Shown here: one piece after another, positions 47,322 to 56,680 of the stretch
Position numbering within the stretch: position 1 is the first letter of the stretch
Layout: the number at the start of each line of letters is the position of its first letter
Assembly: GCA_035946615.1 (NCBI GenBank)
Contig: DASYZB010000037.1
Location: 1 to 56,773, forward strand
DNA length: 56,773 nt
Direction: 5' to 3'
Origin: Verrucomicrobiia bacterium
GTDB lineage: Bacteria; Verrucomicrobiota; Verrucomicrobiia; Limisphaerales; UBA8199
Program-made: the position numbers and the translations under genes
The notes under the pieces: model-generated
The model's input: only the letters and a program-made list of their open reading frames with translations
Told to the model about the DNA's origin: nothing
Database searches by the model: none

Positions 47322-49520
47322 ATGGTCCTGACCCAAGAAGAATTGCTGAGTTTGGTTGAGCTAAAAAGCCGCTCCCCGCACCAACTGTTGGGCTTGCACC
47401 GGCTCGGGGATGGCGCGGGCTTGGTTGCCCGCGCAATGGCCCCTGGAGCCGCTAAAATTGAAATCCAACCCGTTCACGAGAAAGACAAGCCGGTCATCAA
47501 GCTCAAGCGAATTCCCAAGACCGACCTGTTCGAGGGCGCCACCAAGGAAGCGGACCGAATCTATGCCTACGACGTCGTCATTACCGACCGGTCCGGCGCC
47601 GTCCACCGCGCGCGCGACCCCTATTCTTTCCTGCCCACCCTGGGCGAGGGCGACCTCTACCTGTTCGGCAAAGGGGACGAACGCCGCATTTACGATAAAC
47701 TCGGCGCGCAATTGCGCGCCCTGGACGGTGTCGCAGGGACCAGCTTCGCTTTGTGGGCGCCCAATGCTCAGCGCATCAGCGTCGTGGGCGATTTCAACCA
47801 GTGGGACGGGCGCCTTCACCAGATGCGCTCCCTGGGGCCGTCCGGTGTGTGGGAAATCTTTGTGCCGGGCGTCGGCGAAGGGGCCCTCTACAAATTCGAG
47901 ATTCTCGACGCCCACAGCCGAATCCGGCTCAAGACCGATCCCTACGGCTTTTTCTATGAAACGCCTCCCAAAAATGCCTCCATCGTTTGGAATAATCGCA
48001 AGTTCACCTGGACCGACGAGGCCTGGCTGATGCAGCGGCCGCAGCGGGACCCCTTGCGCGCCCCGGCAAGCATTTACGAAATGCACCTGGGCTCCTGGCG
48101 CAAAAAATCCCTGGGCGAATCCCTCAGCTACCGTGAGTTGGCCGAGCCGCTTGTCCAATATCTCAAGGAGATGGGATTCACCCATGTCGAATTCATGCCC
48201 GTGGCCGAGCATGCCTTTTATCCGTCGTGGGGTTACCAAGTCACCGGCTTTTACGCCCCAACCAGCCGTTACGGAACGCCTGAGGACTTCCAGTTCCTGG
48301 TTAACGCCCTCCATCAGGCCGGTATCGGCGTCATTGTCGATTGGGTCCCAGCTCACTTCCCCCGCGATGATTGGGCCCTGGCCTATTTCGACGGAACCGC
48401 CCTTTACGAACATGAAGACCCGCGCCGGGGCGCCCACCAGGACTGGGGAACGCTCATCTTCAATTATGGCCGCCACGAGGTCAGCAATTTCCTCACCGCC
48501 AACGCCCTGTTCTGGTGCGAGCGTTTCCACATCGACGGCCTTCGCGTCGATGCCGTCGCCTCGATGCTCTACTTGGATTACTCGCGCAAGGAAGGCGAAT
48601 GGCTCCCCAACCAATATGGCGGGCGCGAGAACCTCGAAGCCATCGATTTCATCCGTAAGTTCAACCATATCACCCACACTCAATTCCCCGGCGTCATGAC
48701 CATCGCCGAGGAATCCACCGCCTGGCCCCTGGTCACACGCCCCCCTTATTTGGGTGGCCTTGGGTTTTCATTCAAATGGAATATGGGCTGGATGCATGAT
48801 ACGCTGGACTATTTCAGCCATGAACCGGTGCATCGGAAATATCATCAGAACGACCTCACCTTCGCCATGCTCTACCATCATAATGAGAATTTCATCCTCC
48901 CGCTCTCTCATGACGAAGTCGTGCATGGAAAAGGCTCGTTGCTGGGCCGGATGCCCGGAGATGATTGGCGCCGATTCGCCAACCTCCGCACGTTGCTGGG
49001 ATACGAATGGTGTTTTCCAGGCAAGATGCTCCTGTTCATGGGAGGCGAATTCGGCCAAAGCGCCGAGTGGAATGCCAACGGCGAGCTGGACTGGTGGCTG
49101 CTTGAAGCCGGCCCATACCACGCCGGTTTGCGCCGGTTCGTTCAGGATTTGAACCGGTTTTATCTCGCCCAACCTGCCCTGTGGAAGTCCGATTATGATC
49201 CAAGCGGCTTTTTTTGGCTCGATTGCTCCGATAACGAGAACAGCGTCCTCTCGTTCGTCCGCCAGGATGTCTCGACCACTAGTCCCTTGGCCGTCATCCT
49301 CAACCTCACCCCCGTGCCCCGCTACCGCTATCGCCTCGGCTTGCCTCGCGCCGGCAAGTGGCTTGAGGCAGTCAACAGCGATGCCTCAATTTACGGGGGC
49401 AGCAACGTCGGCAACCTCGGCGGCGTCGTCGCGGCACAAGGCAAATCCCACAATCAACCCTGCTCGGCTGAACTGACCCTGCCCCCCTTGAGCATCCTCG
49501 TCTTTAAACCAGAGGCCTGA
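47322..49520 (+). CDS. glgB: 1,4-alpha-glucan branching enzyme
   Basis: GlgB makes alpha-1,6 branches in glycogen. The 732-residue protein from the ATG at 47322 (open frame to 47229 is not needed) has an N-terminal extra module, CBM48 (FALWAPNAQRISVVGDFNQW), the GH13 barrel with YEMHLGSWRKK, the nucleophile Asp410 in DGLRVDAVASMLYLDYSRK, acid/base Glu463 in TIAEES, and LPLSHDEVVHGKGSL, and an all-beta C-terminal domain. Residue numbers are close to E. coli GlgB (405 and 458), which supports the start. It precedes the Tat-exported Gfo/Idh gene by 12 bp. Confidence 0.96.
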   Translation: MVLTQEELLSLVELKSRSPHQLLGLHRLGDGAGLVARAMAPGAAKIEIQPVHEKDKPVIKLKRIPKTDLFEGATKEADRIYAYDVVITDRSGAVHRARDPYSFLPTLGEGDLYLFGKGDERRIYDKLGAQLRALDGVAGTSFALWAPNAQRISVVGDFNQWDGRLHQMRSLGPSGVWEIFVPGVGEGALYKFEILDAHSRIRLKTDPYGFFYETPPKNASIVWNNRKFTWTDEAWLMQRPQRDPLRAPASIYEMHLGSWRKKSLGESLSYRELAEPLVQYLKEMGFTHVEFMPVAEHAFYPSWGYQVTGFYAPTSRYGTPEDFQFLVNALHQAGIGVIVDWVPAHFPRDDWALAYFDGTALYEHEDPRRGAHQDWGTLIFNYGRHEVSNFLTANALFWCERFHIDGLRVDAVASMLYLDYSRKEGEWLPNQYGGRENLEAIDFIRKFNHITHTQFPGVMTIAEESTAWPLVTRPPYLGGLGFSFKWNMGWMHDTLDYFSHEPVHRKYHQNDLTFAMLYHHNENFILPLSHDEVVHGKGSLLGRMPGDDWRRFANLRTLLGYEWCFPGKMLLFMGGEFGQSAEWNANGELDWWLLEAGPYHAGLRRFVQDLNRFYLAQPALWKSDYDPSGFFWLDCSDNENSVLSFVRQDVSTTSPLAVILNLTPVPRYRYRLGLPRAGKWLEAVNSDASIYGGSNVGNLGGVVAAQGKSHNQPCSAELTLPPLSILVFKPEA

Positions 49521-49532
49521 ATCTGATTCTCT

Positions 49533-50912
49533 ATGAAAACTACCACTACCCCTTCGGCTGTTTCCCGCCGCCAATTCCTCGCCTCAACGGGCGCCGCTCT
49601 GGCTGTCCCGCTCATCGTTCCCTCCAGCGTATTGGGGGCGGATGGTCACACCCCGCCCTCCGAGCGCGTCGTCATGGGCGCAGTCGGCTATGGCGGCCAA
49701 GGCCCATGGGACACCGACGAGCTGATGAAGGACCCGGTCTGCCAGATGATCGCCGCCTGCGACCTGGATAAAGGCCACCTGCGCCACGCCGTCACTATCA
49801 TCAACGCACACTACGACAACCAGGACTGCCGGGGCTATCACGATTACCGCGAACTGATGGCCCGCGACGACATCGACGCGGTCATGCTCGCGGTTCCGGA
49901 CCACTGGCACGCGCTGATCGCGACCGAGGCCGCCTCTCGCCACAAGGACATCTACGGCGAGAAACCACTGGCGCGCACTATTGCCGAACAGCAGGCCATC
50001 GTCCGCGCCGTCCAGCAAAACAACCGCATTTGGCAGACCGGCTCGTGGCAGCGGTCCGTCGATAACTTCTGGTACGCTTGCGAAATCGTTCGCAATGGAC
50101 TTATCGGCAACGTGACGCGCGTCGAAGTCGGTTTGCCCGGGGGACAAAACAGCGGCCATCCCGGCTTTGACGGCCTTCCGGACCAAAACGGCTGCACCTC
50201 ACCCCCGCAGGAGCTGGACTATAACTTCTGGGTCGGCCCTTCCGAGATGGTGCCCTATGTCCAGTGCCGCGTGCATGGGAACTGGCGCTGGAACTACAAC
50301 ACCGGCGGTGGCCAGCTCATGGACTGGATCGGGCATCATTGCGACATCGCCCACTGGGGACTGGGCTTCGACCATACCGGACCCAGCGAAGTCGAGGTCG
50401 AGCACGCCGAGTTTCCGCCTCCTCGTGCTATTTGGAACACCTCGCCCAAATACCGCATCTCGGCCAAGTATCTAAGCTCTGTGACCGGCTACCCCAATGA
50501 TGTCCAAATGACCATCGCCGGCGCCGGACCAGAGAGTTACCCCGACATTAAGATGGGCTGCAAATGGACCGGCTCCGAAGGCTGGATTTGGGTGGACCGG
50601 GGTGGGTTTGAGTCCTCGGACCCGCGTTGGAAGAACCAGAAGATGGAATTGCCCGATAACCTGCGCAAGGTCCAGCTTTACCGTTCCACCAACCACTGGC
50701 GCAACTTCCTGGAGTGCGTCAAATCGCGCAAGCCGGCCATTACGCCCGTCGAAACGGCGCACCACTCGACAATTCCCGGTCACCTGGGCCTCATCTCCAT
50801 GTTGACCGGCCGCAAGCTCAAATGGAACGTGGCGACCGAGCAGATACTCGATGACCCAGATGCCGCCCTGCTCCTAACTCGGCCCTACCGCGCGCCCTGG
50901 CGCCTGGGCTGA
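49533..50912 (+). CDS. Tat-exported Gfo/Idh/MocA-family oxidoreductase
   Basis: The 459-residue protein has a twin-arginine signal (VSRRQFLASTGAALAVPLIV) and a Rossmann domain with VVMGAVGYGGQGPWDT near residue 48, then DIDAVMLAVPDHWHALIATE and IYGEKPLARTIAEQQ, where the EKP Lys is the catalytic hallmark of the family, and the substrate-domain part GGGQLMDWIGHHCDIAHWGL. Exported members are very common in Planctomycetes and Verrucomicrobia and oxidise sugars or act on glycosides; the substrate here is unknown. It starts 12 bp after glgB and may share its transcript. Its last 39 bp overlap the convergent Spy-like gene. Confidence 0.9.
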   Translation: MKTTTTPSAVSRRQFLASTGAALAVPLIVPSSVLGADGHTPPSERVVMGAVGYGGQGPWDTDELMKDPVCQMIAACDLDKGHLRHAVTIINAHYDNQDCRGYHDYRELMARDDIDAVMLAVPDHWHALIATEAASRHKDIYGEKPLARTIAEQQAIVRAVQQNNRIWQTGSWQRSVDNFWYACEIVRNGLIGNVTRVEVGLPGGQNSGHPGFDGLPDQNGCTSPPQELDYNFWVGPSEMVPYVQCRVHGNWRWNYNTGGGQLMDWIGHHCDIAHWGLGFDHTGPSEVEVEHAEFPPPRAIWNTSPKYRISAKYLSSVTGYPNDVQMTIAGAGPESYPDIKMGCKWTGSEGWIWVDRGGFESSDPRWKNQKMELPDNLRKVQLYRSTNHWRNFLECVKSRKPAITPVETAHHSTIPGHLGLISMLTGRKLKWNVATEQILDDPDAALLLTRPYRAPWRLG

Positions 50913-51362
50913 AGGCGCGTTGGTTTGTGCCGCAGGTTGGTTGGTGTGGCCCCAGCCCAGCGGAGGCTGGCGGTGCTGCGGATGCTTGAGCAGTTCATCA
51001 AACCGAGCCTGCTGTTCAGCCGTCAACACCTCGCGGAACTGCACCCGAGTGAGTTGAAACTCGGCTCGTACTTGGGGAAGGATCGGCTCCATGATCTGCC
51101 GGGTGCGTTCCTGGCTTTGTTTGAGGATTTTGTCGATGCGTTCCCGCTGCTCGGGCGTCAGGTTCAGGTCGCGTTGTATCCGGCGCAGGAACTCCAACCG
51201 CATGACTCCCGGCGAGAGCGGTTGCCCTGGACGGCCGTTATTCTGCCCCCGAACGGGGCGCCAAGGAAAAACTGTGGCTGAATGCCACACTAACAGCGAG
51301 CCCGTCACCAGGCCGCTGACAAAGATCACCAAGGTGGCGAGGATGACCTTCCAGGTGTTCAC
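50874..51362 (-). CDS. Spy/CpxP-like periplasmic protein with membrane anchor
   Basis: The 162-residue product has a membrane segment or uncleaved signal (ILATLVIFVSGLVTGSLLVW), then a helical LTPEQRERIDKILKQSQERT motif and LTAEQQARFDELLKHPQ, the LTxxQ repeats of Spy/CpxP-like periplasmic chaperones and heavy-metal sensors. A Pro/Ala/Gln-rich tail ends the protein and lies antisense over the end of the Gfo/Idh gene. It is the third gene of the operon behind the ECF sigma factor and starts 5 bp after the stop of the small membrane protein, which fits a periplasm-stress circuit. Confidence 0.8.
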   Translation of the reverse strand: MNTWKVILATLVIFVSGLVTGSLLVWHSATVFPWRPVRGQNNGRPGQPLSPGVMRLEFLRRIQRDLNLTPEQRERIDKILKQSQERTRQIMEPILPQVRAEFQLTRVQFREVLTAEQQARFDELLKHPQHRQPPLGWGHTNQPAAQTNAPSAQAPGRAVGPS

Positions 51363-51367
51363 CGGAG

Positions 51368-51673
51368 TTAATTCGCAGCCGGTTCCTGATTGGCCCCAGC
51401 CATCACAGTATTTTCCAGGTCCTGAGACAAATCGCCCGAGGCCGGTCTGCTGGACGAGCTAAACAGGGACCAGGCGCCCAGGAGCAGCATCAGGGCCACA
51501 CACGGGGCTGCTGCCCGCCACAGAGCGCGCGCCCAGAGTTCCCATACATCGGCAAGCGGCTCGGACCGCAGCCGCGCCATGACGCGCTGGCTGAAGGTGT
51601 AGGGCACAGCCGGGCTGGGCGCGGCCGCCCGGCCAGCAGCGATTAGCTTGCGTTGGAGTTCATCCAAATTCAT
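51368..51673 (-). CDS. Small membrane protein in anti-sigma position
   Basis: The 101-residue protein has a soluble N-terminal half (MNLDELQRKLIAAGRAAAPS, TFSQRVMARLRSEPL), one membrane segment (about 53-69, VALMLLLGAWSLFSSSS) and a short outside tail. It has no zinc-binding HxxxCxxC anti-sigma motif. Its place between the ECF sigma gene (40 bp upstream) and the Spy-like gene makes an anti-sigma role likely, but this is from gene order only. Confidence 0.7.
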   Translation of the reverse strand: MNLDELQRKLIAAGRAAAPSPAVPYTFSQRVMARLRSEPLADVWELWARALWRAAAPCVALMLLLGAWSLFSSSSRPASGDLSQDLENTVMAGANQEPAAN

Positions 51674-51713
51674 ACGGTCTATAGTAGTTCAGACGGGCCA
51701 TCCTGCGACCCGG

Positions 51714-52289
51714 TTACAGATACTTTTCCTTTGCGATTTTTGCCAGCACCTTTCGCATCTCCGCCCGCGCCCGGAAGGCCCGCACTTTCACCAACGGCAC
51801 CGACCACCCCGTCAGGTTCGCTATCTCCTTGATCGAGTGCTCTTCCAGCTCCTGCAGCGTAATGACCAGCCGGGCAGAGGGGGAAAGGTGCTCGAGCACC
51901 CGTTGTATCAACTGGCGCGCCGCATCGGCCTCTTCGCTGGCCGAATCCGGCTGCCGGGCAAAATGTTCCAGCCAATCGCTTTCCGGCTGGCTCAACTCGG
52001 AAAAGCTCATCTCGCGATTGCGTTGATGACCGCGCAGAAAATCGTAGCAAGTGCGCACCGCCAGGCGCATCAGCCAGTGTTCGAAGGGCGCTTCACCCCG
52101 AAACCCGCTGAGCTTCTGGAAGGCCTTAAGCCACACCTCTTGGACAATGTCCTCGACTTCGCTTTCCCGGCGCGCATAGCGCCGGGCGGTGGCAAAGACG
52201 CGCGGCGAATACTTCTCGACCAGCGGCTCGAAACTCGCCGCGTCTCCTCGCAACACGGCGGCTATCAGTTCCGGTTCGCTTTGTTCCAT
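51714..52289 (-). CDS. ECF-type RNA polymerase sigma factor
   Basis: From the ATG at 52289 the protein has 191 residues with sigma region 2 (AVLRGDAASFEPLVEKYSPR, RRESEVEDIVQEVWLKAFQK with the -10-recognition part FRGEAPFEHWLMRLAVRTC) and region 4 (LSPSARLVITLQELEEHSIK, IANLTGWSVPLVKVRAFRAR with the -35-recognition helix). An open frame to 52343 is longer than needed. It is the first gene of a three-gene operon and is divergent from the giant CRTAC1-type gene with 91 bp between starts. The trigger is not known. Confidence 0.92.
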   Translation of the reverse strand: MEQSEPELIAAVLRGDAASFEPLVEKYSPRVFATARRYARRESEVEDIVQEVWLKAFQKLSGFRGEAPFEHWLMRLAVRTCYDFLRGHQRNREMSFSELSQPESDWLEHFARQPDSASEEADAARQLIQRVLEHLSPSARLVITLQELEEHSIKEIANLTGWSVPLVKVRAFRARAEMRKVLAKIAKEKYL

Positions 52290-52380
52290 CGGCGGCAGTA
52301 TGCCCGGGGACAAATAAATGTCAAAAATGCCAGTAGTTGCCAAGCCCTGCCGCCGGCCTGTAAACTGGGATTCTGACTCA

Positions 52381-55300
52381 ATGCAGCGTGTATTACTGAC
52401 CCTCTGCCTGGTTCTGGCAGGGACCTCGGGAACCCTTAACGGGGCCGCGCAACTCTCCTGGCATCAAGACAGCGGATTCCGATGGGCCGAGCTGCCCGTG
52501 CATCCCACTGGAAAAACAGGGTTCAAACTCCTCTCCCCCGATGAGACCGGCATCACCTTTACCAATACACTCGATACACTCGAGGGTGAGGCCAACCGTG
52601 TCCTGTTCAACGGCTCAGGGGTCGCGGTCGGCGATTTCGATAACGACGGTCTGCCGGACATTTTCTTTTGCAGTTTGAATGGGCATAATGCCCTCTACAA
52701 GAACCTTGGCGGGATGAAGTTTAAAGATGTCACCGCCGGGTCCGGAATCGTCTGCTCGAACCAGTTCTGCAGGGGGGCTGTTTTTGCCGACATTAATGGT
52801 GATGGCTTCCTCGACCTGCTGGTCGCCACGACCGGCAGCGGAGTCTTATGTTTCCTGAACGATGGACACGGAAAGTTCTCGGACATTACAAGCTCGGCCG
52901 GCACTGCCACCCGGTTTGGCAGCATCACCATGGCCTTGGCCGATGTCGATGGCAACGGCGCCTTGGACCTTTATGTGGCTAATAATCGGACCGACGACAT
53001 CCGCGATCACGGACAGGTCGATCTGCAGATGGTCAATGGCAAACTCGCCATTCCCCCTGCGCTCCAAAACCGCCTGGTCCTCATCAACGGAAAACTCTTC
53101 GAGTACGGCGAACCCGATATTCTGTATCTAAACGACGGACACGGCCATTTCAGCCCAGTTTCGTGGACGGGCGGCTCCTTCCTCGATGCAGCAGGCAATC
53201 CATTAACCGGCCCGCCTCTCGACTGGGGGTTGACAGCAACTTTCCGCGATATTAACGGCGACGGCTTTCCCGACCTGTACGTTTGCAACGATTACTGGAC
53301 CCCCGACCGCATCTGGCTCAACGATGGGCAGGGGCATTTTCGAGCGGCTGATAACCTTGCCATTCGCCATACCAGCGCCAGCTCGATGGGCGTCGATTTT
53401 GCTGACCTGACCCGTTCGGGCCATCTCGACTTGTTCGTTGTGGATATGTTGAGCCGCGATCTGCGCCTGAGAAAACGCCAAATGTTTGCTCAAACCCCCA
53501 CCGTCTCACCGGTTGGTCTCATTGATAACCGGCCCCAAATCATGCGGAATACCCTCCTTGCAAATCGGGGCGACGGGACCTTTGCGGAAATTGCTGATTA
53601 CGCAGGCCTGTTGGCCTCCGATTGGTCCTGGTCCCCCATCTTTTTGGACGTGGACCTCGACGGCTACGAAGACATTTTAATCGGGGCCGGCCACACCCGG
53701 GACGTGCAAGACCTCGATGCGCAAGCCCAGATTCGCGCCAATTCACGCGCTCGCGGCCAAATTGCCAATATCCCGGACCCTCAAGCTCGCCGCGAGGCCT
53801 TTATCCAGTTAAAGCTGCAAAACGCCCGGTTTTATCCCGCCTTGGACATGCCGATTGTGGCATTTCATAACCTGGGTCATTATCGGTTTCAGGAAAGCAC
53901 CGACGCGTGGGGCACAGGCGACCTCGGGGTGCATCATGCCATGGCGCTGGCCGACCTGGATGGAGACGGCGCCCTGGATTTAATCGTTAATAACCTCGGC
54001 AGCGCAGCGGGCATTTACCGCAATGAAACCTCGGCCCCACGGGTCGCTGTGCGTCTTCGGGGCTTGCCGCCCAATACTCAGGCCATAGGCGCCCAAATCA
54101 GGTTCCTGGGTGGTACCGTCCAAATGCAAAGCCAGGAAGTCATTTGCGGCGGCCGTTACATGGCCGGCTCGGATACCTTGGCCGTTTTTGCTCCCGGCAA
54201 TGTGACGCATGGAATGACTATCGAGGTCCGCTGGCGCGATGGCAAGCAGAGCGTCGTCCACGAGGTTAAAGCAAACCGGATTTACGAAATCGACGAGCGC
54301 TCCATCGATGCACGACAAGCACCAATCGCCCGCAAACCCGCCGAAACACCCATGTTTGAAGATGTCAGCGGGGTGCTCAACCACTCTCATCACGAGGACG
54401 ATTTCAATGATTTCGAGCGCCAGCCCCTCTTGCCGCGAAAACTCAGCCAGCTAGGCCCCGGCGTCGCCTGGGCGGACCTTGACGGCGACGGATTCGACGA
54501 CCTTGTCGTTGGAAGCGGCAAGGGCGGTCAAATGGCTGTTTTTCACAACAATCGCCACGGCGGTTTCGAGAGAATGACCGGACCTGCCTTCGAGAAGCAG
54601 TCCTCTCGCGACCAAACCGGCATCGTCGTCTGGCAAGAAACAGGCCGAGCGCCCACCGTTCTGGCCGGGTCAGCCAATTATGAGGAGGACCCACCTGGAC
54701 CTAGTGGTGTGCAAGAGTTTGACACGCGGACCGGATTGATTTCCGAGGTCCTCACCAATCAGGATTCCAGCGCCGGACCGCTCGCCCTCGGAGAGCTGCG
54801 GGGAGACGGTCATCTCGAGTTATTCGTCGGCGGTCGAGTCATCCCTGCCCGCTATCCCGAGGCGGCTTCATCCCGCCTGTACCGGCGCCGCGGAGCTGAT
54901 TGGGAAGCTGATGAGGAGAATACGCGCGCGGTGGAGAAGGTGGGCCTCGTCAGCGGCGCCGTGTGGAGTGATTTGGATGGAGACGGCTTTCCGGAGCTGG
55001 TTCTGGCCTGTGAGTGGGGGCCAATCCGTGTCTTTAAAAATAATGCGGGAAAGCTAATCGAAGAAACCCACGCGCTCGGGCTGGACAAGTACATCGGCTG
55101 GTGGAACGGCGTGACCACAGGCGATCTGCGTGGGAATGGCCGGATGGACATTGTTGCCAGCAACTGGGGGCTCAATTCACCATACCACCCTACCCCTGAA
55201 CACCCCGTTTCATTGTATTATGGTGATTTGGCCGCCCGCGGCACGGTCGATCTCATCGAAGCCGAATACGACCCTGCGTTGAATGCGGATGCCCCCCGCC

Positions 55301-56082
55301 GCATGCGCAACCTGGTCGCTGCCGCTTTGCCCGATTTGCCTCTGCGGTTCCCCACTCAAAAAGCTTTCAGCCTGGCGACAATTCAGGACGTTTTGGGCCA
55401 AAGCCAATCCCTGGCCCGCAAACTCGAGGCCAATACCCTCGCATCCACCGTCTTTTTAAATCAAGGCCCCCGGTTTGAACCTGTCCCATTGCCTGCCGAG
55501 GCCCAGTACTCACCCGCCTTTAGCGCCGTGGTCGCCGATTTTGATGGCGACGGCCACGAAGACCTCTTCCTAAGCCAAAACTTCTTCCCAAATGAAGTCG
55601 AGGTCCCACGATACGATGCCGGTCGAGGTCTCCTCCTGCTGGGCGATGGAACCGGAACCCTCAGGCCCATTGCAGGCCAGGTTTCAGGAATCAAGGTCTA
55701 TGGCGAACAACGCGGAGCCGCGGTGGCTGATTTCGACCAGGATGGCCGAGCCGATCTCGTGGTCACGCAGAACGGAGCCGTTACCCGGCTTTTTCACAAT
55801 CGCGCGGCAAAACCCGGACTGCGCGTGCGGTTGGCCGGGCCGCCCGGAAATCCCACCGGCATCGGGGCGCAGGTCCGCCTGCTGTTTGGAGATGAACTGG
55901 GACCAATCCGCGAAATCCATGCCGGCAGTGGCTATTGGTCTCAGGACAGCCCGGTCATCGTTCTGGCTACGCCCAAAGTCCCCTCAAAAGTCTGGACCCG
56001 CTGGCCTGGAGGCCGTGTAACGGCTGTTCAAATCCCGCCTTCCGCGCATGAAATCACCGTTCCTTTGCCAGAAAGCCGTTGA
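52381..56082 (+). CDS. Giant CRTAC1-type exported protein: duplicated FG-GAP/VCBS propeller plus ASPIC/UnbV
   Basis: From the ATG at 52381 the protein has 1233 residues with a signal peptide (VLLTLCLVLAGTSGTLNGAA). It carries many calcium-binding-like VCBS/FG-GAP repeats, for example VGDFDNDGLPDIFFCSL, ADINGDGFLDLLVA, RDINGDGFPDLYVC, ADLDGDGALDLIVN and WADLDGDGFDDLVVGSG. An ASPIC/UnbV domain follows the first set (about 555-660; LPPNTQAIGAQIRFLGG) and another closes the protein after the second set (NPTGIGAQVRLLFGDELGPI). So the protein is two rounds of propeller plus ASPIC/UnbV. Such proteins are surface or exported and are common in this phylum; binding or structural roles are likely, no enzyme site is clear. 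It ends 12 bp before copy 2 of the inverted-repeat element. Confidence 0.9.
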   Translation: MQRVLLTLCLVLAGTSGTLNGAAQLSWHQDSGFRWAELPVHPTGKTGFKLLSPDETGITFTNTLDTLEGEANRVLFNGSGVAVGDFDNDGLPDIFFCSLNGHNALYKNLGGMKFKDVTAGSGIVCSNQFCRGAVFADINGDGFLDLLVATTGSGVLCFLNDGHGKFSDITSSAGTATRFGSITMALADVDGNGALDLYVANNRTDDIRDHGQVDLQMVNGKLAIPPALQNRLVLINGKLFEYGEPDILYLNDGHGHFSPVSWTGGSFLDAAGNPLTGPPLDWGLTATFRDINGDGFPDLYVCNDYWTPDRIWLNDGQGHFRAADNLAIRHTSASSMGVDFADLTRSGHLDLFVVDMLSRDLRLRKRQMFAQTPTVSPVGLIDNRPQIMRNTLLANRGDGTFAEIADYAGLLASDWSWSPIFLDVDLDGYEDILIGAGHTRDVQDLDAQAQIRANSRARGQIANIPDPQARREAFIQLKLQNARFYPALDMPIVAFHNLGHYRFQESTDAWGTGDLGVHHAMALADLDGDGALDLIVNNLGSAAGIYRNETSAPRVAVRLRGLPPNTQAIGAQIRFLGGTVQMQSQEVICGGRYMAGSDTLAVFAPGNVTHGMTIEVRWRDGKQSVVHEVKANRIYEIDERSIDARQAPIARKPAETPMFEDVSGVLNHSHHEDDFNDFERQPLLPRKLSQLGPGVAWADLDGDGFDDLVVGSGKGGQMAVFHNNRHGGFERMTGPAFEKQSSRDQTGIVVWQETGRAPTVLAGSANYEEDPPGPSGVQEFDTRTGLISEVLTNQDSSAGPLALGELRGDGHLELFVGGRVIPARYPEAASSRLYRRRGADWEADEENTRAVEKVGLVSGAVWSDLDGDGFPELVLACEWGPIRVFKNNAGKLIEETHALGLDKYIGWWNGVTTGDLRGNGRMDIVASNWGLNSPYHPTPEHPVSLYYGDLAARGTVDLIEAEYDPALNADAPRRMRNLVAAALPDLPLRFPTQKAFSLATIQDVLGQSQSLARKLEANTLASTVFLNQGPRFEPVPLPAEAQYSPAFSAVVADFDGDGHEDLFLSQNFFPNEVEVPRYDAGRGLLLLGDGTGTLRPIAGQVSGIKVYGEQRGAAVADFDQDGRADLVVTQNGAVTRLFHNRAAKPGLRVRLAGPPGNPTGIGAQVRLLFGDELGPIREIHAGSGYWSQDSPVIVLATPKVPSKVWTRWPGGRVTAVQIPPSAHEITVPLPESR

Positions 56083-56093
56083 GCTTGCGCTCT

Positions 56094-56247
56094 CAAACCT
56101 TTGTAGGAGATGACGTAAGGAGTCTATGATCAAGATTGTCAGGGCGCCTTTGGTTCAGCCGGAAGTTGCTGATCAGAGACTCCTTACGTCGTCTCCTACA
56201 CTCGGGATTGGCGGCTCGTTTGCTTCGATTTTGTCATTAGCCCCGAG
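56094..56247. repeat. Inverted-repeat element, copy 2 (MITE-like)
   Basis: Second copy of the unit at 12916-13070, here with terminal inverted repeats at 56102-56132 and 56170-56200. It starts 12 bp after the CRTAC1-type gene stop. The copies differ by scattered changes and a ~4-bp gap in the centre. Confidence 0.85.
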
Positions 56248-56333
56248 CAATCAGTCCCGGGTTGACCAAACCACTCGACAAAGTTTCCGACAAAGGGAGG
56301 CAAAAGGCGCCTGCTAAAAGTCCAAAATCCAGT

Positions 56334-56351
56334 GCGGTAGTCCTCTACCGC
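56334..56351. repeat. Hairpin in the 56.25-56.68 kb intergenic region
   Basis: gcggtag-tcct-ctaccgc, perfect, with outer near-complements tccaaaa and ttttggga, and TTTT following on the plus strand. No gene is supported between 56248 and 56680; the rest includes a T-rich stretch (56490-56560) that may hold the promoter of the next gene. Confidence 0.45.
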
Positions 56352-56680
56352 TTTTGGGATGTCCTCCCGTTCTGACCTCGCCCTCCCAATTCCTGCCACT
56401 GGGCGTGAGAAGGAAACTCAAGCCCAACGAAGCGCCTAAAAAGGGATAAATCAGCCCATTTTTGGGATGAACGGCCCTCAAAAAAGGCTGAATGTAACTT
56501 TTTGCATTTTTTTCTTGCATCTTTTCCGCCTCTGTGTTCTTTTATTAACAATTCCATGTCACTGGTTGCAACAGTCCGTTGCGTTCCGACCTCCCGGCCG
56601 GACCAGCGATCAATTCGTCGGTGCCACAAATCCACAAAGATTGACCGGCGCAAAGCCGTGCAGTTCAGTCCGAGCATCCT

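Noticed and set aside
47361-48683. 440-codon minus-strand ORF opposite glgB
   Set aside because: glgB has all catalytic motifs in the plus frame; the antisense product has no recognisable features.
52297-52324. TTGACA-N16-CATACT promoter for the ECF sigma gene
   Set aside because: The predicted start of transcription would fall at the ATG itself, leaving no leader, and the -10 is poor; an ECF-type promoter would look different.
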